Shown here one piece after another: positions 1 through 8,668 of a DNA stretch of 64,000 nucleotides (positions are counted from its first letter, which is position 1; every line of letters starts with the position of its first letter). Under the pieces are notes generated by a model. It was not told the origin of the DNA. It made no database searches and was given only the letters and a program-made list of their open reading frames with translations. Source of the DNA: Ewingella sp. CoE-038-23 (lineage in GTDB: Bacteria; Pseudomonadota; Gammaproteobacteria; Enterobacterales; Enterobacteriaceae); contig NZ_JAZHOH010000001.1 of the NCBI RefSeq assembly GCF_040419245.1, forward strand, positions 4,588,001 to 4,652,000, read 5' to 3'. The position numbers and the translations under genes are program-made.

Positions 1-913
1 TAACTACCTGCGTGGACGCGGCGGGTACTTCGCCCGTGCTGCGCTGAGTGAAGGTCAAACCGGCTTTTTGCGTCAGTTCGCGCGCGGTGGCGAAACGTTC
101 TGGGTGGCGCGGAACCAGAATCAGCAGCAGGTTAGGGAAGGTTTTCAGCAGCTCTTTATGGGCTTCTAACAGTAAGGTTTCTTCCCCGTCGTGGGTGCTG
201 GTGGCAATCCACACTTTGCGGCGCGAAGCCCATTGGCTGCGCAAAGCAATGGCTTTTGCGGCCAGCTCAGGCGTCACGGAAATATCAAACTTCAGGCTAC
301 CGGTCACCGCCAATTGGCTGCGTTTCAAGCCAAGTGACAGGAAGCGAGTACCGTCTTCTTCATTCTGCGCGGCAATCAGGGTGATTTTTTGCATGATATT
401 GCGGATAAACTCGCCCAACTTTTTGTAGCCGTTGCCAGAGCGTTCTGACAGGCGAGCGTTGGCGATCACCAGCGGGATTTGTCGCGAGTGCAGGGCGCGG
501 ATCAGGTTCGGCCACAGTTCGGTCTCCATGATAATCACCAGCTTCGGGTTAACTTCGTTCAGAAAACGGTTAACGGAGCCAGCGAGATCATAGGGAAGAT
601 AAACATGGTGTACGTCTTTACCAAAAGCAGATTGGACGCGCTCGGAACCTGTCGGCGTCATCGTGGTCACAGTAATCGGTAAAGAGGGGTAGCGGTGGCG
701 CAAAGCGCGTACCAAAGGGATTGCCGCCAGCGTTTCACCGACCGAGACGGAATGCAGCATGATACCGCCTGGAGCGACCTTGCCTTTGCAGAAGCCATAG
801 CGTTCAGCCCAGCGTTTACGGTAAGCCGGAGATTTACGGCTACGTAAAAGCAAACGGATCCAGATAAGGGGCTGAATAAGGTAAACTAATACCTGATATA
901 AACGCAGTAACAT
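1..913 (-). CDS. waaA: 3-deoxy-D-manno-octulosonic acid (Kdo) transferase, C-terminus cut by window edge
   Basis: Transfers Kdo from CMP-Kdo to lipid IVA at the inner face of the inner membrane, starting the LPS inner core. The reading frame is open from an ATG at 913 to the left edge (304 codons visible of about 425 in the family). The N-terminus MLLRLYQVLVYLIQP is the usual hydrophobic anchor. The N-terminal domain carries the GGIMLHSVSVGETLAA segment with the catalytic Glu expected in this GT30 family, followed by METELWPN and the ATSTHDGEE stretch that begins the CMP-binding half. It diverges from the GT9 gene at 1037, with 123 bp between them. In enterobacteria waaE and coaD usually follow, which here would lie outside the window. 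Identification is firm; only the truncation is a limit. Confidence 0.96.
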   Translation of the reverse strand, partial: MLLRLYQVLVYLIQPLIWIRLLLRSRKSPAYRKRWAERYGFCKGKVAPGGIMLHSVSVGETLAAIPLVRALRHRYPSLPITVTTMTPTGSERVQSAFGKDVHHVYLPYDLAGSVNRFLNEVNPKLVIIMETELWPNLIRALHSRQIPLVIANARLSERSGNGYKKLGEFIRNIMQKITLIAAQNEEDGTRFLSLGLKRSQLAVTGSLKFDISVTPELAAKAIALRSQWASRRKVWIATSTHDGEETLLLEAHKELLKTFPNLLLILVPRHPERFATARELTQKAGLTFTQRSTGEVPAASTQVV

Positions 914-1036
914 GCTTTAAATTTCATTTATATGGGGTATCGGAATAGTATCATACCTCAGTAGGAAAGGCGCTAACCTTGCGTGGTTTCCACCGCGGGA
1001 AAGGGGGGCAATGTTGACATCGCTAACGAGAGTAGA

Positions 1037-2053
1037 ATGAAAAATATACTAATTATTCGGCGGGATAATATAGGTGATTTAGTCTGTACAACGCCGTTAA
1101 TTGAAGGGGTAAAAAAAGCCTATCCCAATGCTAACGTTTATTTATTGATTAACTCAGTTAGTCAAGATGTCATTAAGAACAATCCTTTTATTTACCGCAC
1201 CTATATTTATAAAAAAGCCAAACACAGAGCCAAAAATCAAACGGCTTTAGGCGTTTATTTAGAGCGCGCGAAAATTATCCTCAAACTTAGATCTATCCGT
1301 TTCGATGCTGCGATTCTCGCCAACCCTACCCCCTGTAAATACAGCCTTCGTATGGCAAAACTTGCTGGCGTAAAAAATATTATTGGGGCGGATTCCGGCG
1401 GGAAAGGTCTTACCAAAGCTTTCACTGAATCCGATTTTACCGGTAAACATCAGGTCGAGAAAACCTTTAGCTACCTAAGTGCAATCACTAATAAAAACAT
1501 TAGCATACCTAAAGTAAATGTCTTCCCTGAGGAGCATGAACTCGCCGATGCACAGAAGAAATGTGCCTCATTATTGCCTCAGGCGAAGAGGGTTTATGGT
1601 GTCCATATCAGCAGCCGCAGCCCTAAAAGACGTTGGTCACCCGAGAACTACGCCGAGATTATTCATCGCCTCACGGCGCACAAAGACGCTGGCGTACTCA
1701 TTTTCTGGTCACCTCAGGGGACGCTATCCCCTGATGATATTGGTGATCGGGTGCGTGCTGATCGCTTGATGGAGTTATGCGCTGGCCGACAAGTTGCGCT
1801 GTATCCTACAAGTTCAATCCGCGAGCTTATTGGCGGCTTTGCACAGTGTGAAACCATTCTGTGTAGTGATGGCGGGCAAATGCATTTAGCGTCAGCATTA
1901 CATAAAAATCTGGTAGTGCTGTTTGGCGATACCGATATTGATGCCTGGCACCCTTGGTCCGGTAAATATCAAATTTTACAGACCCCTTCGGGCGAATGTA
2001 TGGATGTTAGCGTCGAAGATGTTTGGCAATCATTTATTGCCGTCGAAAAATAA
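1037..2053 (+). CDS. glycosyltransferase family 9 protein (heptosyltransferase-like, LPS core)
   Basis: Predicted ADP-heptose-type LPS core glycosyltransferase of 338 residues, cytosolic face of the inner membrane. The N-terminus MKNILIIRRDNIGDLVCTTP is the classic GT9 opening, with the Asp in the GD turn that serves catalysis in WaaC/WaaF. Near residue 280 the motif SDGGQMHLASAL matches the family's nucleotide-sugar site (compare SDSGxMHxAAAL in WaaF). I chose the ATG at 1037, preceded by the purine-rich CGAGAGTAGA, because the family consensus begins here; an upstream in-frame start at 983 would add 18 unlikely residues. The gene is visibly more AT-rich than waaA or waaF. Donor and acceptor cannot be told from sequence; it is one of five GT9 genes in the locus and could be a fourth-heptose or non-heptose enzyme. 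Confidence 0.82.
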   Translation: MKNILIIRRDNIGDLVCTTPLIEGVKKAYPNANVYLLINSVSQDVIKNNPFIYRTYIYKKAKHRAKNQTALGVYLERAKIILKLRSIRFDAAILANPTPCKYSLRMAKLAGVKNIIGADSGGKGLTKAFTESDFTGKHQVEKTFSYLSAITNKNISIPKVNVFPEEHELADAQKKCASLLPQAKRVYGVHISSRSPKRRWSPENYAEIIHRLTAHKDAGVLIFWSPQGTLSPDDIGDRVRADRLMELCAGRQVALYPTSSIRELIGGFAQCETILCSDGGQMHLASALHKNLVVLFGDTDIDAWHPWSGKYQILQTPSGECMDVSVEDVWQSFIAVEK

Positions 2054-2056
2054 AAT

Positions 2057-2082
2057 GAGGCGGGCTTCCCCGCCTCGCTTTA
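2057..2082. terminator. bidirectional terminator between convergent GT9 and GT4 genes
   Basis: Perfect 8-bp stem GAGGCGGG / CCCGCCTC with a 4-base loop (2065-2068), A-rich on the left (2052-2055) and GCTTTA on the right. It lies 3 bp after the GT9 stop at 2053, and its right arm borders the GT4 stop at 2080, so it can serve both strands. The T tracts are short. Confidence 0.6.
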
Positions 2083-3180
2083 TTTGTTCACTAAAGATTT
2101 ATATTTTCCGCAAATATACTCAATGCCATACACATCTAGCTTTTCTTTATGAATTTCGGGAGGGTTGTTATAAACCTCCAGAATCTTTTGGCTCAGTGAT
2201 TCTGCATTGACTTCTGCCAATCCTCTCTCCATTCCCGTTTTTTCGAGGATCTCGACCGGGCCGCCAGGGCATGCCGTGCTGACCACCGGAGTGCCGCAAA
2301 TTAAGGATTCAACCAGAACGTTACCAAAGCCTTCACTGTCAGAACTCAAAATGAGCTGCTGGGCGTGTTTAATGTAGGAGAAGGGGTTGGACTTAAATCC
2401 GGCAAAAATCACGCGATCGGCGATATTAAGATGCGTGGCTAATTTTTTGATTTTATTAGTGTAATCTTCACTTCCTGTGCCGATGAGCATCAAAGGCGTT
2501 TGCAGATTGGTCTGCGCGTAGGCTTCTAATAAGCGATCGTGCCTTTTTTGTACATGGAAGCGACCCACGTGAACCAAATAATCTTGACCCGCCATCTCGC
2601 AAGGTTCGTCGGCTAATGACTCGATTTCTTCGATATTAAAAGGATTATTAATCACTTCCAACTTTCTGATGGTGGCCTGAATATTATTCTTTAAATCAAA
2701 ACCCACGGCCTCAGAAACGGTAACCACATTTTTATTATTATAAACTGCCGCCATTTTGCGACGCTTATTCCAACGATCGAATCCTTTTCTATGGCCGAGG
2801 TAGGTGGTCGAGAGAATGCCGTGAATACAGAACCAAAGTCGGTCGGAGCTATAAATATGGCTCTTCATCACGATGCGATCGGTTTTGTGCAGATTGGATA
2901 AAATTAAATCAAACTTCCCTTTCTCTTGTTCGCACTCATTAATGGCTTGATCTAACTGCTTAGCGCGACGCGAAAGTTCGGTCAATTTTCTCCATGGCGA
3001 ACGGGAATTATCCGCCACGACTTTGTAAGTCACGTTTTCAGGGATCGGATATTGGCACACATCGCGCAGCGAAATCAGCGTCACGTCGGTGTCTGCCGAC
3101 TGTAAACCCTTACAGAGCGTCAATACGACTTTCTCCGCGCCGCCGCCGGGCAACCCATCAATAATGATTAAAACTCGCAT
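2080..3180 (-). CDS. GT4 family glycosyltransferase, LPS core (WabH-like candidate)
   Basis: A 366-residue GT-B retaining glycosyltransferase. The N-terminal LIIIDGLPGGGAEKVVLTL is the GT4 GGxE/K start, VGRFHVQKRHDRLLEAY (about residues 205-220) opens the nucleotide-sugar domain, and SSDSEGFGNVLVESLICGTPVVSTACPGGPVEIL contains the EX7E motif (EGFGNVLVE). No signal or membrane segment is seen, so it probably acts peripherally at the inner membrane. It follows the WabG-like gene by 2 bp and so is third in a waaQ-wabG-GT4 operon. In Klebsiella and Serratia core loci a GlcNAc transferase (WabH) acts directly after WabG; position and family fit that role, but the equivalence is inference. The sugar transferred is unknown. 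Confidence 0.8.
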   Translation of the reverse strand: MRVLIIIDGLPGGGAEKVVLTLCKGLQSADTDVTLISLRDVCQYPIPENVTYKVVADNSRSPWRKLTELSRRAKQLDQAINECEQEKGKFDLILSNLHKTDRIVMKSHIYSSDRLWFCIHGILSTTYLGHRKGFDRWNKRRKMAAVYNNKNVVTVSEAVGFDLKNNIQATIRKLEVINNPFNIEEIESLADEPCEMAGQDYLVHVGRFHVQKRHDRLLEAYAQTNLQTPLMLIGTGSEDYTNKIKKLATHLNIADRVIFAGFKSNPFSYIKHAQQLILSSDSEGFGNVLVESLICGTPVVSTACPGGPVEILEKTGMERGLAEVNAESLSQKILEVYNNPPEIHKEKLDVYGIEYICGKYKSLVNK

Positions 3181-3182
3181 GG

Positions 3183-4310
3183 TTAATCCAGTATTTTTGT
3201 ATAGAGGTCAAGGAGTTGCCCTGAAAGGCGGGCAGGCGTTTCTTCTATAATTCTTGCGCGGGCGGCGGCGGCCATGTCGGAGCCTAGAGCCACGACAGGC
3301 AGTTCGCGGATGGATTCTGCCAGCGATGCGATATCCAGCGCATCAAAAACAAAGCCATTTACACCCTGTTGAATGAATTCCGCGCCGCCACAGGTCTGGC
3401 TGGTGATCACCGGCAGCCCGCAGGACATGGCTTCCAGAATCACGTTAGGGAAGGGGTCATATAGCGTAGGCAGCAGCAACGCGTCGGCCGCCTGATAAAA
3501 AGGCAAAGTCTGCTTTTGCACGCCCATAAAGCGAATTCTCTGCTCGCAGCCCAAAGACTGCGCCAGTCCGCGATAGCGTTTTTCATCTTTATCCTGCCCC
3601 ACGACCAGCAAAATGCTGTTCGTTGCCGCGACGGCGCGAATGGCGGCCTCAAGCCCCTTGCGTTCAAAACCTGAGCCAACAAAGATCAGGCAGTGCGCCT
3701 GTTGGGGAATGTTGAACTGCTGGCGCAGCTGATGACGCAGCGCCTCAGTCGCCGGCAGGAACTTCTGATTATTGATCGCATTATAAATGACGGTGATTTT
3801 CTCATCAGGCAGACCGAAGTCGGCCATGATTTCATTTTTAATCATTTGCGCGTTACAAATCACCGACTTCAGCTCCGGCGCTGCGTACATCTCTCGCTCG
3901 GCGCGCATCACATAACTGTGGAATCTGTCAGTGAGCAGGCGTTTACCGCGCCATGCTGGCAGCAGGCGGCTACGCTGCAACAGCCAGCGGCGATGCACCC
4001 CATCCCCTGCGCGATAAATATCGCAGCCGGGAATGCGCTCATGGCTTTGGACTATATCGAATTTCTCCTGCTGCCAGATTTTGCGCGCGGCGTTGGCAAA
4101 ACCGCGCTCGCGGCTGACGCGGCCCCATTTCATTGGGTCGCAAAGATGGATATGCCAGTTCGGGTTGACGTCGCCCTGCCATTCGCGAGTGATGACGCTT
4201 AAGTCGAGGTCTTGATCCTCAAGGGCCTCAAGAGCGCGGGAAACAAAGCGCTCGGCGCCGCCGTCTGGGCGATATTTTTGGCGAACTAACGCCAGTCGAA
4301 AATGCTTCAT
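3183..4310 (-). CDS. wabG: GT4 glycosyltransferase of LPS core, WabG-like
   Basis: 375-residue GT4 enzyme starting RLALVRQKYRPDGGAERFVS, which I recognise as the WabG type of Klebsiella/Serratia rather than E. coli WaaG (whose N-terminus reads FCLYKYFPFGG). WabG adds galacturonic acid to O-3 of heptose II in the inner/outer core. Further support: VQSHERIPGCDIYRAGDGVHRRW in the acceptor domain, FVGSGFERKGLEAAI in the donor domain, and LPTLYDPFPNVILEAMSCGLPVI containing the EX7E-type site (here D-P-F-P-N-V-I-L-E). Its ATG at 4310 overlaps the waaQ stop by 4 bp (ATGA), implying translational coupling. A GlcA/Gal-transferring paralogue cannot be excluded. Confidence 0.72.
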   Translation of the reverse strand: MKHFRLALVRQKYRPDGGAERFVSRALEALEDQDLDLSVITREWQGDVNPNWHIHLCDPMKWGRVSRERGFANAARKIWQQEKFDIVQSHERIPGCDIYRAGDGVHRRWLLQRSRLLPAWRGKRLLTDRFHSYVMRAEREMYAAPELKSVICNAQMIKNEIMADFGLPDEKITVIYNAINNQKFLPATEALRHQLRQQFNIPQQAHCLIFVGSGFERKGLEAAIRAVAATNSILLVVGQDKDEKRYRGLAQSLGCEQRIRFMGVQKQTLPFYQAADALLLPTLYDPFPNVILEAMSCGLPVITSQTCGGAEFIQQGVNGFVFDALDIASLAESIRELPVVALGSDMAAAARARIIEETPARLSGQLLDLYTKILD

Positions 4311-5389
4311 AGGAGTCGCTTTCTCGCTGCGTCGATAACCCTTTGCGTCGGAATGGCGTCAAGGTATCGCTCGGAAGTATGGGTATCGATATCATCCGGG
4401 TCCGGCAGTTCGCAGAAATCCCCTGCCCAGATAACCTCGCCTTTTGCCTGCCATGGCGACCAGAAAACGCGCTTTGATGGGCCAAACAGCGCCACCAGTG
4501 GCGTTTGCAGGGCGGCGGCCATGTGCATTGGGACGGAGTCCACCCCAATAAATAGGCTAGCTTTATCAATCAGCGCGGCCAGCTGGCGTAATGACAACTG
4601 GCCGGCAAGGGAAACCACCCCGCCTTTTGGACTGAGAGCCAGAATGCGGTCGATCATTTGTAGCTCGTTTTCCGCCGGGCCGCTGGTTAAAACGATGGTT
4701 TTACCCTCACCGTGCAGGGCGGTGATCGTCTCGGCCATTTTTTCATCAGTCCAGCATTTGAAGAACCAGCGCGAAGTGGGCTGAATCACCACAAAATCAC
4801 CATTAACCTGCTGTTTCTCCAATAATTTTGCGACATAGGCAGCATCCTCTTGGGAATAGCTCATGGTCACGCGCGTATCGACCGAAGAGAGTTGCAAAGG
4901 GGCTAGAATGGAAAGGTTCTGCTCAACGGTATGCAGTTGATGGTGATTGGACACATCGACTAAATGTGTGTGGCAAAACTGCCATAACTTGCCTTTGCGT
5001 TTAGGCAGGTGGAAGCCCAATCGGACAGGCGCACCCGTGAGCTTCGCCACCAACGCACTGCGCCATTGGTCGGCAAGATTAACCACTAAATCATATTTAC
5101 GTGCGGTCAACTGCTTGATAAGGCGCGATTCATGACGCAGGTGAGCGAGGGTTCCCTGCTTTTTCCAGGTACGGTCGATGGTAAACAGATTTGTTAAATC
5201 GGGTTCGCTTGCCAACATATCCCGGGTTTCGAGGTACATCAGCATGTCAATTTCAGCTTCAGGATAGTGTTGTTTCAGCGTACTGATGACCGGCGTCGTC
5301 AGTAACATGTCGCCATGATGACGCAGTTTGATGATCAGAATACGCCGCGGTGGCGCGAATTGCTTAATCGGTTGGGCATTTGCCATCAT
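4307..5389 (-). CDS. waaQ: lipopolysaccharide heptosyltransferase III
   Basis: Adds the branching heptose (HepIII) to HepII of the LPS inner core using ADP-heptose. 360 residues, GT9 family. The N-terminus RRILIIKLRHHGDMLLTTPVI is characteristic of WaaQ (RfaQ), with the GD catalytic turn at about residues 26-27. The C-terminal half has IQPTSRWFFKCWTDEKMAE and VDSVPMHMAAALQTPLVALFGPS for donor binding. It is the first gene of the minus-strand waaQ-wabG-GT4 operon, overlapping wabG by 4 bp. Two in-frame ATGs (5389 and 5386) are equally possible starts. It diverges from the deacetylase gene across a 215-bp gap that must hold both promoters. Confidence 0.9.
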   Translation of the reverse strand: MMANAQPIKQFAPPRRILIIKLRHHGDMLLTTPVISTLKQHYPEAEIDMLMYLETRDMLASEPDLTNLFTIDRTWKKQGTLAHLRHESRLIKQLTARKYDLVVNLADQWRSALVAKLTGAPVRLGFHLPKRKGKLWQFCHTHLVDVSNHHQLHTVEQNLSILAPLQLSSVDTRVTMSYSQEDAAYVAKLLEKQQVNGDFVVIQPTSRWFFKCWTDEKMAETITALHGEGKTIVLTSGPAENELQMIDRILALSPKGGVVSLAGQLSLRQLAALIDKASLFIGVDSVPMHMAAALQTPLVALFGPSKRVFWSPWQAKGEVIWAGDFCELPDPDDIDTHTSERYLDAIPTQRVIDAARKRLL

Positions 5390-5604
5390 TCATCACTATC
5401 TATGAAATCAAAGCTTGATTCTAAAGGACGCTGGAGGATGTTGCCATACTTCCACGCCTTTCTTGCCTTGCTGGGGAAAATACCAAAGAATAAGCAACAA
5501 AAAGTGCAGAGCGTTGTCCAAATCGACTCATGGACACACTACATTATGTATTATTCCGTGCGAATGGGTCATTTGGCCCCAACAGTTTTCATCAGGCATG
5601 TTTT

Positions 5605-6570
5605 ATGACAAAACCCGCATTTATCATCACGATTGACACCGAAGGCGACAATCTTTGGCAAAATCATGAGCATATTCTCACGAAGAACACGCATTTTTTG
5701 CCGCGTTTTCAGGCATTGTGTGAGCGTTATGGCTTCAAGCCGGTCTACCTCACCAATTATGAAATGGCGAAAGATGCCGAGTACGTGGAGTTTGCTCGTG
5801 ACGTGATTGCCCGTGGTCAGGGCGAAGTGGGTATGCATCTTCATGCCTGGAACAGCCCACCTATCTCTCCGCTGACGGATGATGACTGGCGTCATAAGCC
5901 TTATCTTATCGAATTCCCTCGTGAAGAAATCCGAGCGAAAGTCGAGTATATGACGCGGTTGCTGGAAGATGCATTCGAGACAAAAATGCTGAGTCACCGC
6001 GCGGGTCGCTGGGCGATGAATGAGTATTATGCTTCATTGCTGCTGGAATTCGGTTATCAGGTCGATTGTTCGGTCACGCCGAAGGTGAACTGGCAGACTT
6101 CGCCTGGCGCGCCCGAGGGCAAAGGCGGGACGGACTATCGCCATTTTCCATCTCATTCCTATTTTATCGATCCGGAAAATATTGCCCAATCAGGCCAGTC
6201 AACGCTGCTCGAAGTCCCAATGAGTATCCAGTATAAATATCCACATTGGATTAATGGCTTAAAGCAGGGCATTAACGCACTGCGCGGCAAGAAGCGTCCT
6301 GATTCTGTGCATTGGCTGCGCCCTTCGGGCGGCAATGCCGAAAACATGAAGCGGGTTGCTGCCAAAAGTCTGCAGCAGGGCCACGATTTTGTTGAGTTTA
6401 TGCTCCATTCCTCTGAATTTATGCCCGGCGGCAGCCCGACGTTTAAGACGCCAGAGGATATTGAGATCTTGTATCAGGATTTAGAAAGTTTGTTTGAATG
6501 GCTTAAGGAACGTACCCAAGGTATGACGCTGGCAGAATATTATCAGACGAAAGTGAATCAAGATGTCTAA
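5605..6570 (+). CDS. polysaccharide deacetylase family protein (LPS core modification, WabN-like candidate)
   Basis: 321 residues of the NodB-homology/CE4-like fold. After the start come FIITIDTEGDNLW (catalytic/metal Asp motif: D-T-E in place of the usual DD), then GEVGMHLHAWNSPP (an H-x-H metal-binding pair), SHRAGRWAMN (R-A-G-R near residue 133) and a C-terminal EFMLHSSEFMPGGSP with the late active-site His. I start at ATG 5605 because the motif-containing N-terminus begins there; the longer ORF from 5530 lacks similarity. No signal peptide is seen, so a cytosolic sugar-nucleotide or lipid-core substrate is likely. In Klebsiella-type cores WabN deacetylates GlcNAc to GlcN after WabH; this gene could fill that role next to the WabG-like gene. 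Related genes are also called walW. Overlaps the next gene by 8 bp. Confidence 0.75.
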   Translation: MTKPAFIITIDTEGDNLWQNHEHILTKNTHFLPRFQALCERYGFKPVYLTNYEMAKDAEYVEFARDVIARGQGEVGMHLHAWNSPPISPLTDDDWRHKPYLIEFPREEIRAKVEYMTRLLEDAFETKMLSHRAGRWAMNEYYASLLLEFGYQVDCSVTPKVNWQTSPGAPEGKGGTDYRHFPSHSYFIDPENIAQSGQSTLLEVPMSIQYKYPHWINGLKQGINALRGKKRPDSVHWLRPSGGNAENMKRVAAKSLQQGHDFVEFMLHSSEFMPGGSPTFKTPEDIEILYQDLESLFEWLKERTQGMTLAEYYQTKVNQDV

Positions 6571-7663
6571 AAAGTGGAAAGTAAAGTTAACCAATTGGTT
6601 CTTGCGTCGTTACGTTCCAAGAAAAGGTAGATTGCTCGATAAATCTACCCTGAATGCACAAACGCATTTCGACAGCATTGTGATTTATTCTACGACGGCA
6701 CTGGGTGATTTTATGTTTAACACCCCAGCAATTCGTGAAGTTAGACAGCGTTATCCGAACGCTTATATCACCCTGGTTGCTCATAAAAAAAATCAGCAAC
6801 TGGTGGAAAATGGCATTCATTACGATCGCGTTGTTTATTGGGATAACAAGATTAAATCATTGCCTGTTCTAGTTAAGTCACTGAAAGAACATCAGCCTGA
6901 CCTGGCTTTGATTCTCCATTCTCATCTGCCTTATGATGTCATTAGCGCCGTCATGGCGGGCGTTAAATATATAATTAGAGATAATTATATGAATGGTATT
7001 AGCGGGCTCGAAGAGTGGCTTTCAAATTATGTATTTTATTATTACGGTCACTTCGTACGTAGAAAAATGGAACTCGTCAGTGTACTGGGGTGCGATCCGA
7101 ATGCTGTCGCAATGGAAATTCCCTCGCCTTATCAGCCCGGAATAAAAGATCCCGACGCGACGGTCATTGGTATGCAAATTGGCGCTTCCACTGAGTCGCG
7201 TTGCTGGCCGATAGCTCATTTCGCTAAGCTGATTGATATGATTGCTCAGCGTCACTCGGCGGTCAAAATAGTACTGATTGGCGGGGGCACTGACACAGCT
7301 CGCGGTGAAGAACTGCTTCGCCAGCTTTCTGATAAAAATAAAGAAATCGTGACTAATCAAATTGGGAAGACTGACTTACAGCAGCTGATCACTTTGATTG
7401 ATGGTTTTGATGTTTTAGTCACCGGCGATACCGGCCCATTGCATCTTGCCGTGGGTGTGAAGACCAAAACCATCAGCCTGTTTGTTACCGCAGATTCAAG
7501 ATCTACTGGTCCTATCCAGGATACTGAGTTGCATCGGATCATTCAGGTATCACGGACCGGCTACACCATAGATTTGGAAGAAATTAGCCCTATGGGGGTT
7601 ATTCAGCCTGAGCGAGTCTATGCTGAACTGGTTTCACACGTTGGGCTAAAAAATAAACAGTGA
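6563..7663 (+). CDS. glycosyltransferase family 9 protein (heptosyltransferase-like)
   Basis: 366-residue GT9 enzyme. A basic N-terminal leader (KKWKVKLTNWFLRRYVPRKGR) precedes the family start SIVIYSTTALGDFMFNTPAI at about residues 39-58, where the GD turn carries the catalytic Asp. IGMQIGASTESRCWP and TGDTGPLHLAVGVKTKTISLF form the donor site. The leader could be an amphipathic membrane-association element. Start at 6563 overlaps the deacetylase stop by 8 bp, so the two are probably one transcript and act in the same core-modification step or branch. AT-rich compared with waaC/waaF. Whether it transfers heptose is unknown. Confidence 0.8.
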   Translation: MSKKWKVKLTNWFLRRYVPRKGRLLDKSTLNAQTHFDSIVIYSTTALGDFMFNTPAIREVRQRYPNAYITLVAHKKNQQLVENGIHYDRVVYWDNKIKSLPVLVKSLKEHQPDLALILHSHLPYDVISAVMAGVKYIIRDNYMNGISGLEEWLSNYVFYYYGHFVRRKMELVSVLGCDPNAVAMEIPSPYQPGIKDPDATVIGMQIGASTESRCWPIAHFAKLIDMIAQRHSAVKIVLIGGGTDTARGEELLRQLSDKNKEIVTNQIGKTDLQQLITLIDGFDVLVTGDTGPLHLAVGVKTKTISLFVTADSRSTGPIQDTELHRIIQVSRTGYTIDLEEISPMGVIQPERVYAELVSHVGLKNKQ

Positions 7664-7669
7664 GAGCAA

Positions 7670-8668
7670 TTATCGTCTAAGTCTTACGTGATAATTTATT
7701 TTCGAGATGAAAGTATCCATGAATGGATACTTCATCTGGTAATATTTCTTTTTAGAAAGAGATGTGTTTTTGCATAGCTCGGCAGCGAGTTTGAAAAGCG
7801 CGATATTTTCAGGCGTATAATAGTAATAACCATATACTTTCTTAGTCATTTTTTTTGCTTCAATAAAGCAATTTTCAATCATTGGCGCGACAATCTCCGC
7901 AACTTTATCGCGATTTGGACATGTTTGGATATATGCAAGCATCTTACTCATCGCGAATAAGATATCATCAATGTCTTTGGCTTGAATATTTCTCGTAATA
8001 CCTGAGTTATTGACCCGATAGTAATAAAGTACTTTGTCTATATGAGCAATTTTCTTGGTTTTAAAATATTGGAAGGGCGTGAAAATCACGTCTTCGTAAC
8101 GACAGCCATTCTCAAAACTCTCTCCATTGAGTATTTCCCTGCGGAAGATCCTGCTCCACAGATGCCAGTTTGAACGCTCAAATACCGGCTTTAAGTAATA
8201 ACTTTCGGGCTGCAAGCAGTCATAGGGTATACAGCGATGTGTTTCATCTGAAACACCCGGTGGCACGGTGTCGGTGAATTGCAGGAAGTTGAAATCGATA
8301 ATATCAAACTCACCTTGATGTAAATAAGGTGCTAGCGTCGCATAGTAATCCGGGCTCAGAATATCATCGCCATCCAAAAAGGTGATATAGGTGCCTTTTG
8401 CATGATGTAAACCTACATTTCGCGTCGCCGCAATGCCTTGATTTTCGTGGCTGATGAAAGAGAAGTTAGAGGCCTTCAGCGTCTGAAGGAGACGATCCAC
8501 TAAAGTCTTAGAGTTATCTGTAGACCCATCATCAATTATAACAACCTCAACATCGTCATTGATTTGAGAAAACAAGGATCGTAATGCATCTACAATGAAG
8601 TTTTCATTATTGTAAAAAGGAACGATAACTGATAACAATGGTTGCTTAGACAACGACATTTTTCTCAT
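7670..8668 (-). CDS. GT2 family (GT-A) glycosyltransferase
   Basis: 332 residues. Classic GT2 motifs: LSVIVPFYNNENFIVDAL at residues ~12-29, VVIIDDGSTDNS (nucleotide binding), NQGIAATRNVGL and TFLDGDDILSPDYY (DxD-like metal site). It then has a helical C-terminus with no clear membrane helix. It likely adds an outer-core sugar or works beside the ligase. It follows waaL with a 23-bp overlap (waaL stop at 8646), so translation is probably coupled. An internal ATG at 8659 with GAGAAAA upstream is an alternative start. It ends 6 bp from the convergent GT9 gene with no terminator visible between. Sugar specificity unknown. Confidence 0.8.
   Translation of the reverse strand: MRKMSLSKQPLLSVIVPFYNNENFIVDALRSLFSQINDDVEVVIIDDGSTDNSKTLVDRLLQTLKASNFSFISHENQGIAATRNVGLHHAKGTYITFLDGDDILSPDYYATLAPYLHQGEFDIIDFNFLQFTDTVPPGVSDETHRCIPYDCLQPESYYLKPVFERSNWHLWSRIFRREILNGESFENGCRYEDVIFTPFQYFKTKKIAHIDKVLYYYRVNNSGITRNIQAKDIDDILFAMSKMLAYIQTCPNRDKVAEIVAPMIENCFIEAKKMTKKVYGYYYYTPENIALFKLAAELCKNTSLSKKKYYQMKYPFMDTFISKINYHVRLRR

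Noticed and set aside
48..428. 126-codon plus-strand ORF at the left edge
   Set aside because: It is antisense to waaA, whose protein is clearly recognisable on the minus strand.
983..1036. N-terminal extension of the first GT9 gene
   Set aside because: The 18 added residues are polar and unlike the family start; ATG 1037 has a purine-rich site upstream and the conserved beta-strand begins right after it.
914..1036. Possible ops/JUMPstart element for RfaH before the + strand LPS genes
   Set aside because: I looked for GGCGGTAG with a downstream GCTTT-type motif and did not find it in either divergent LPS gap (914-1036 or 5390-5604).
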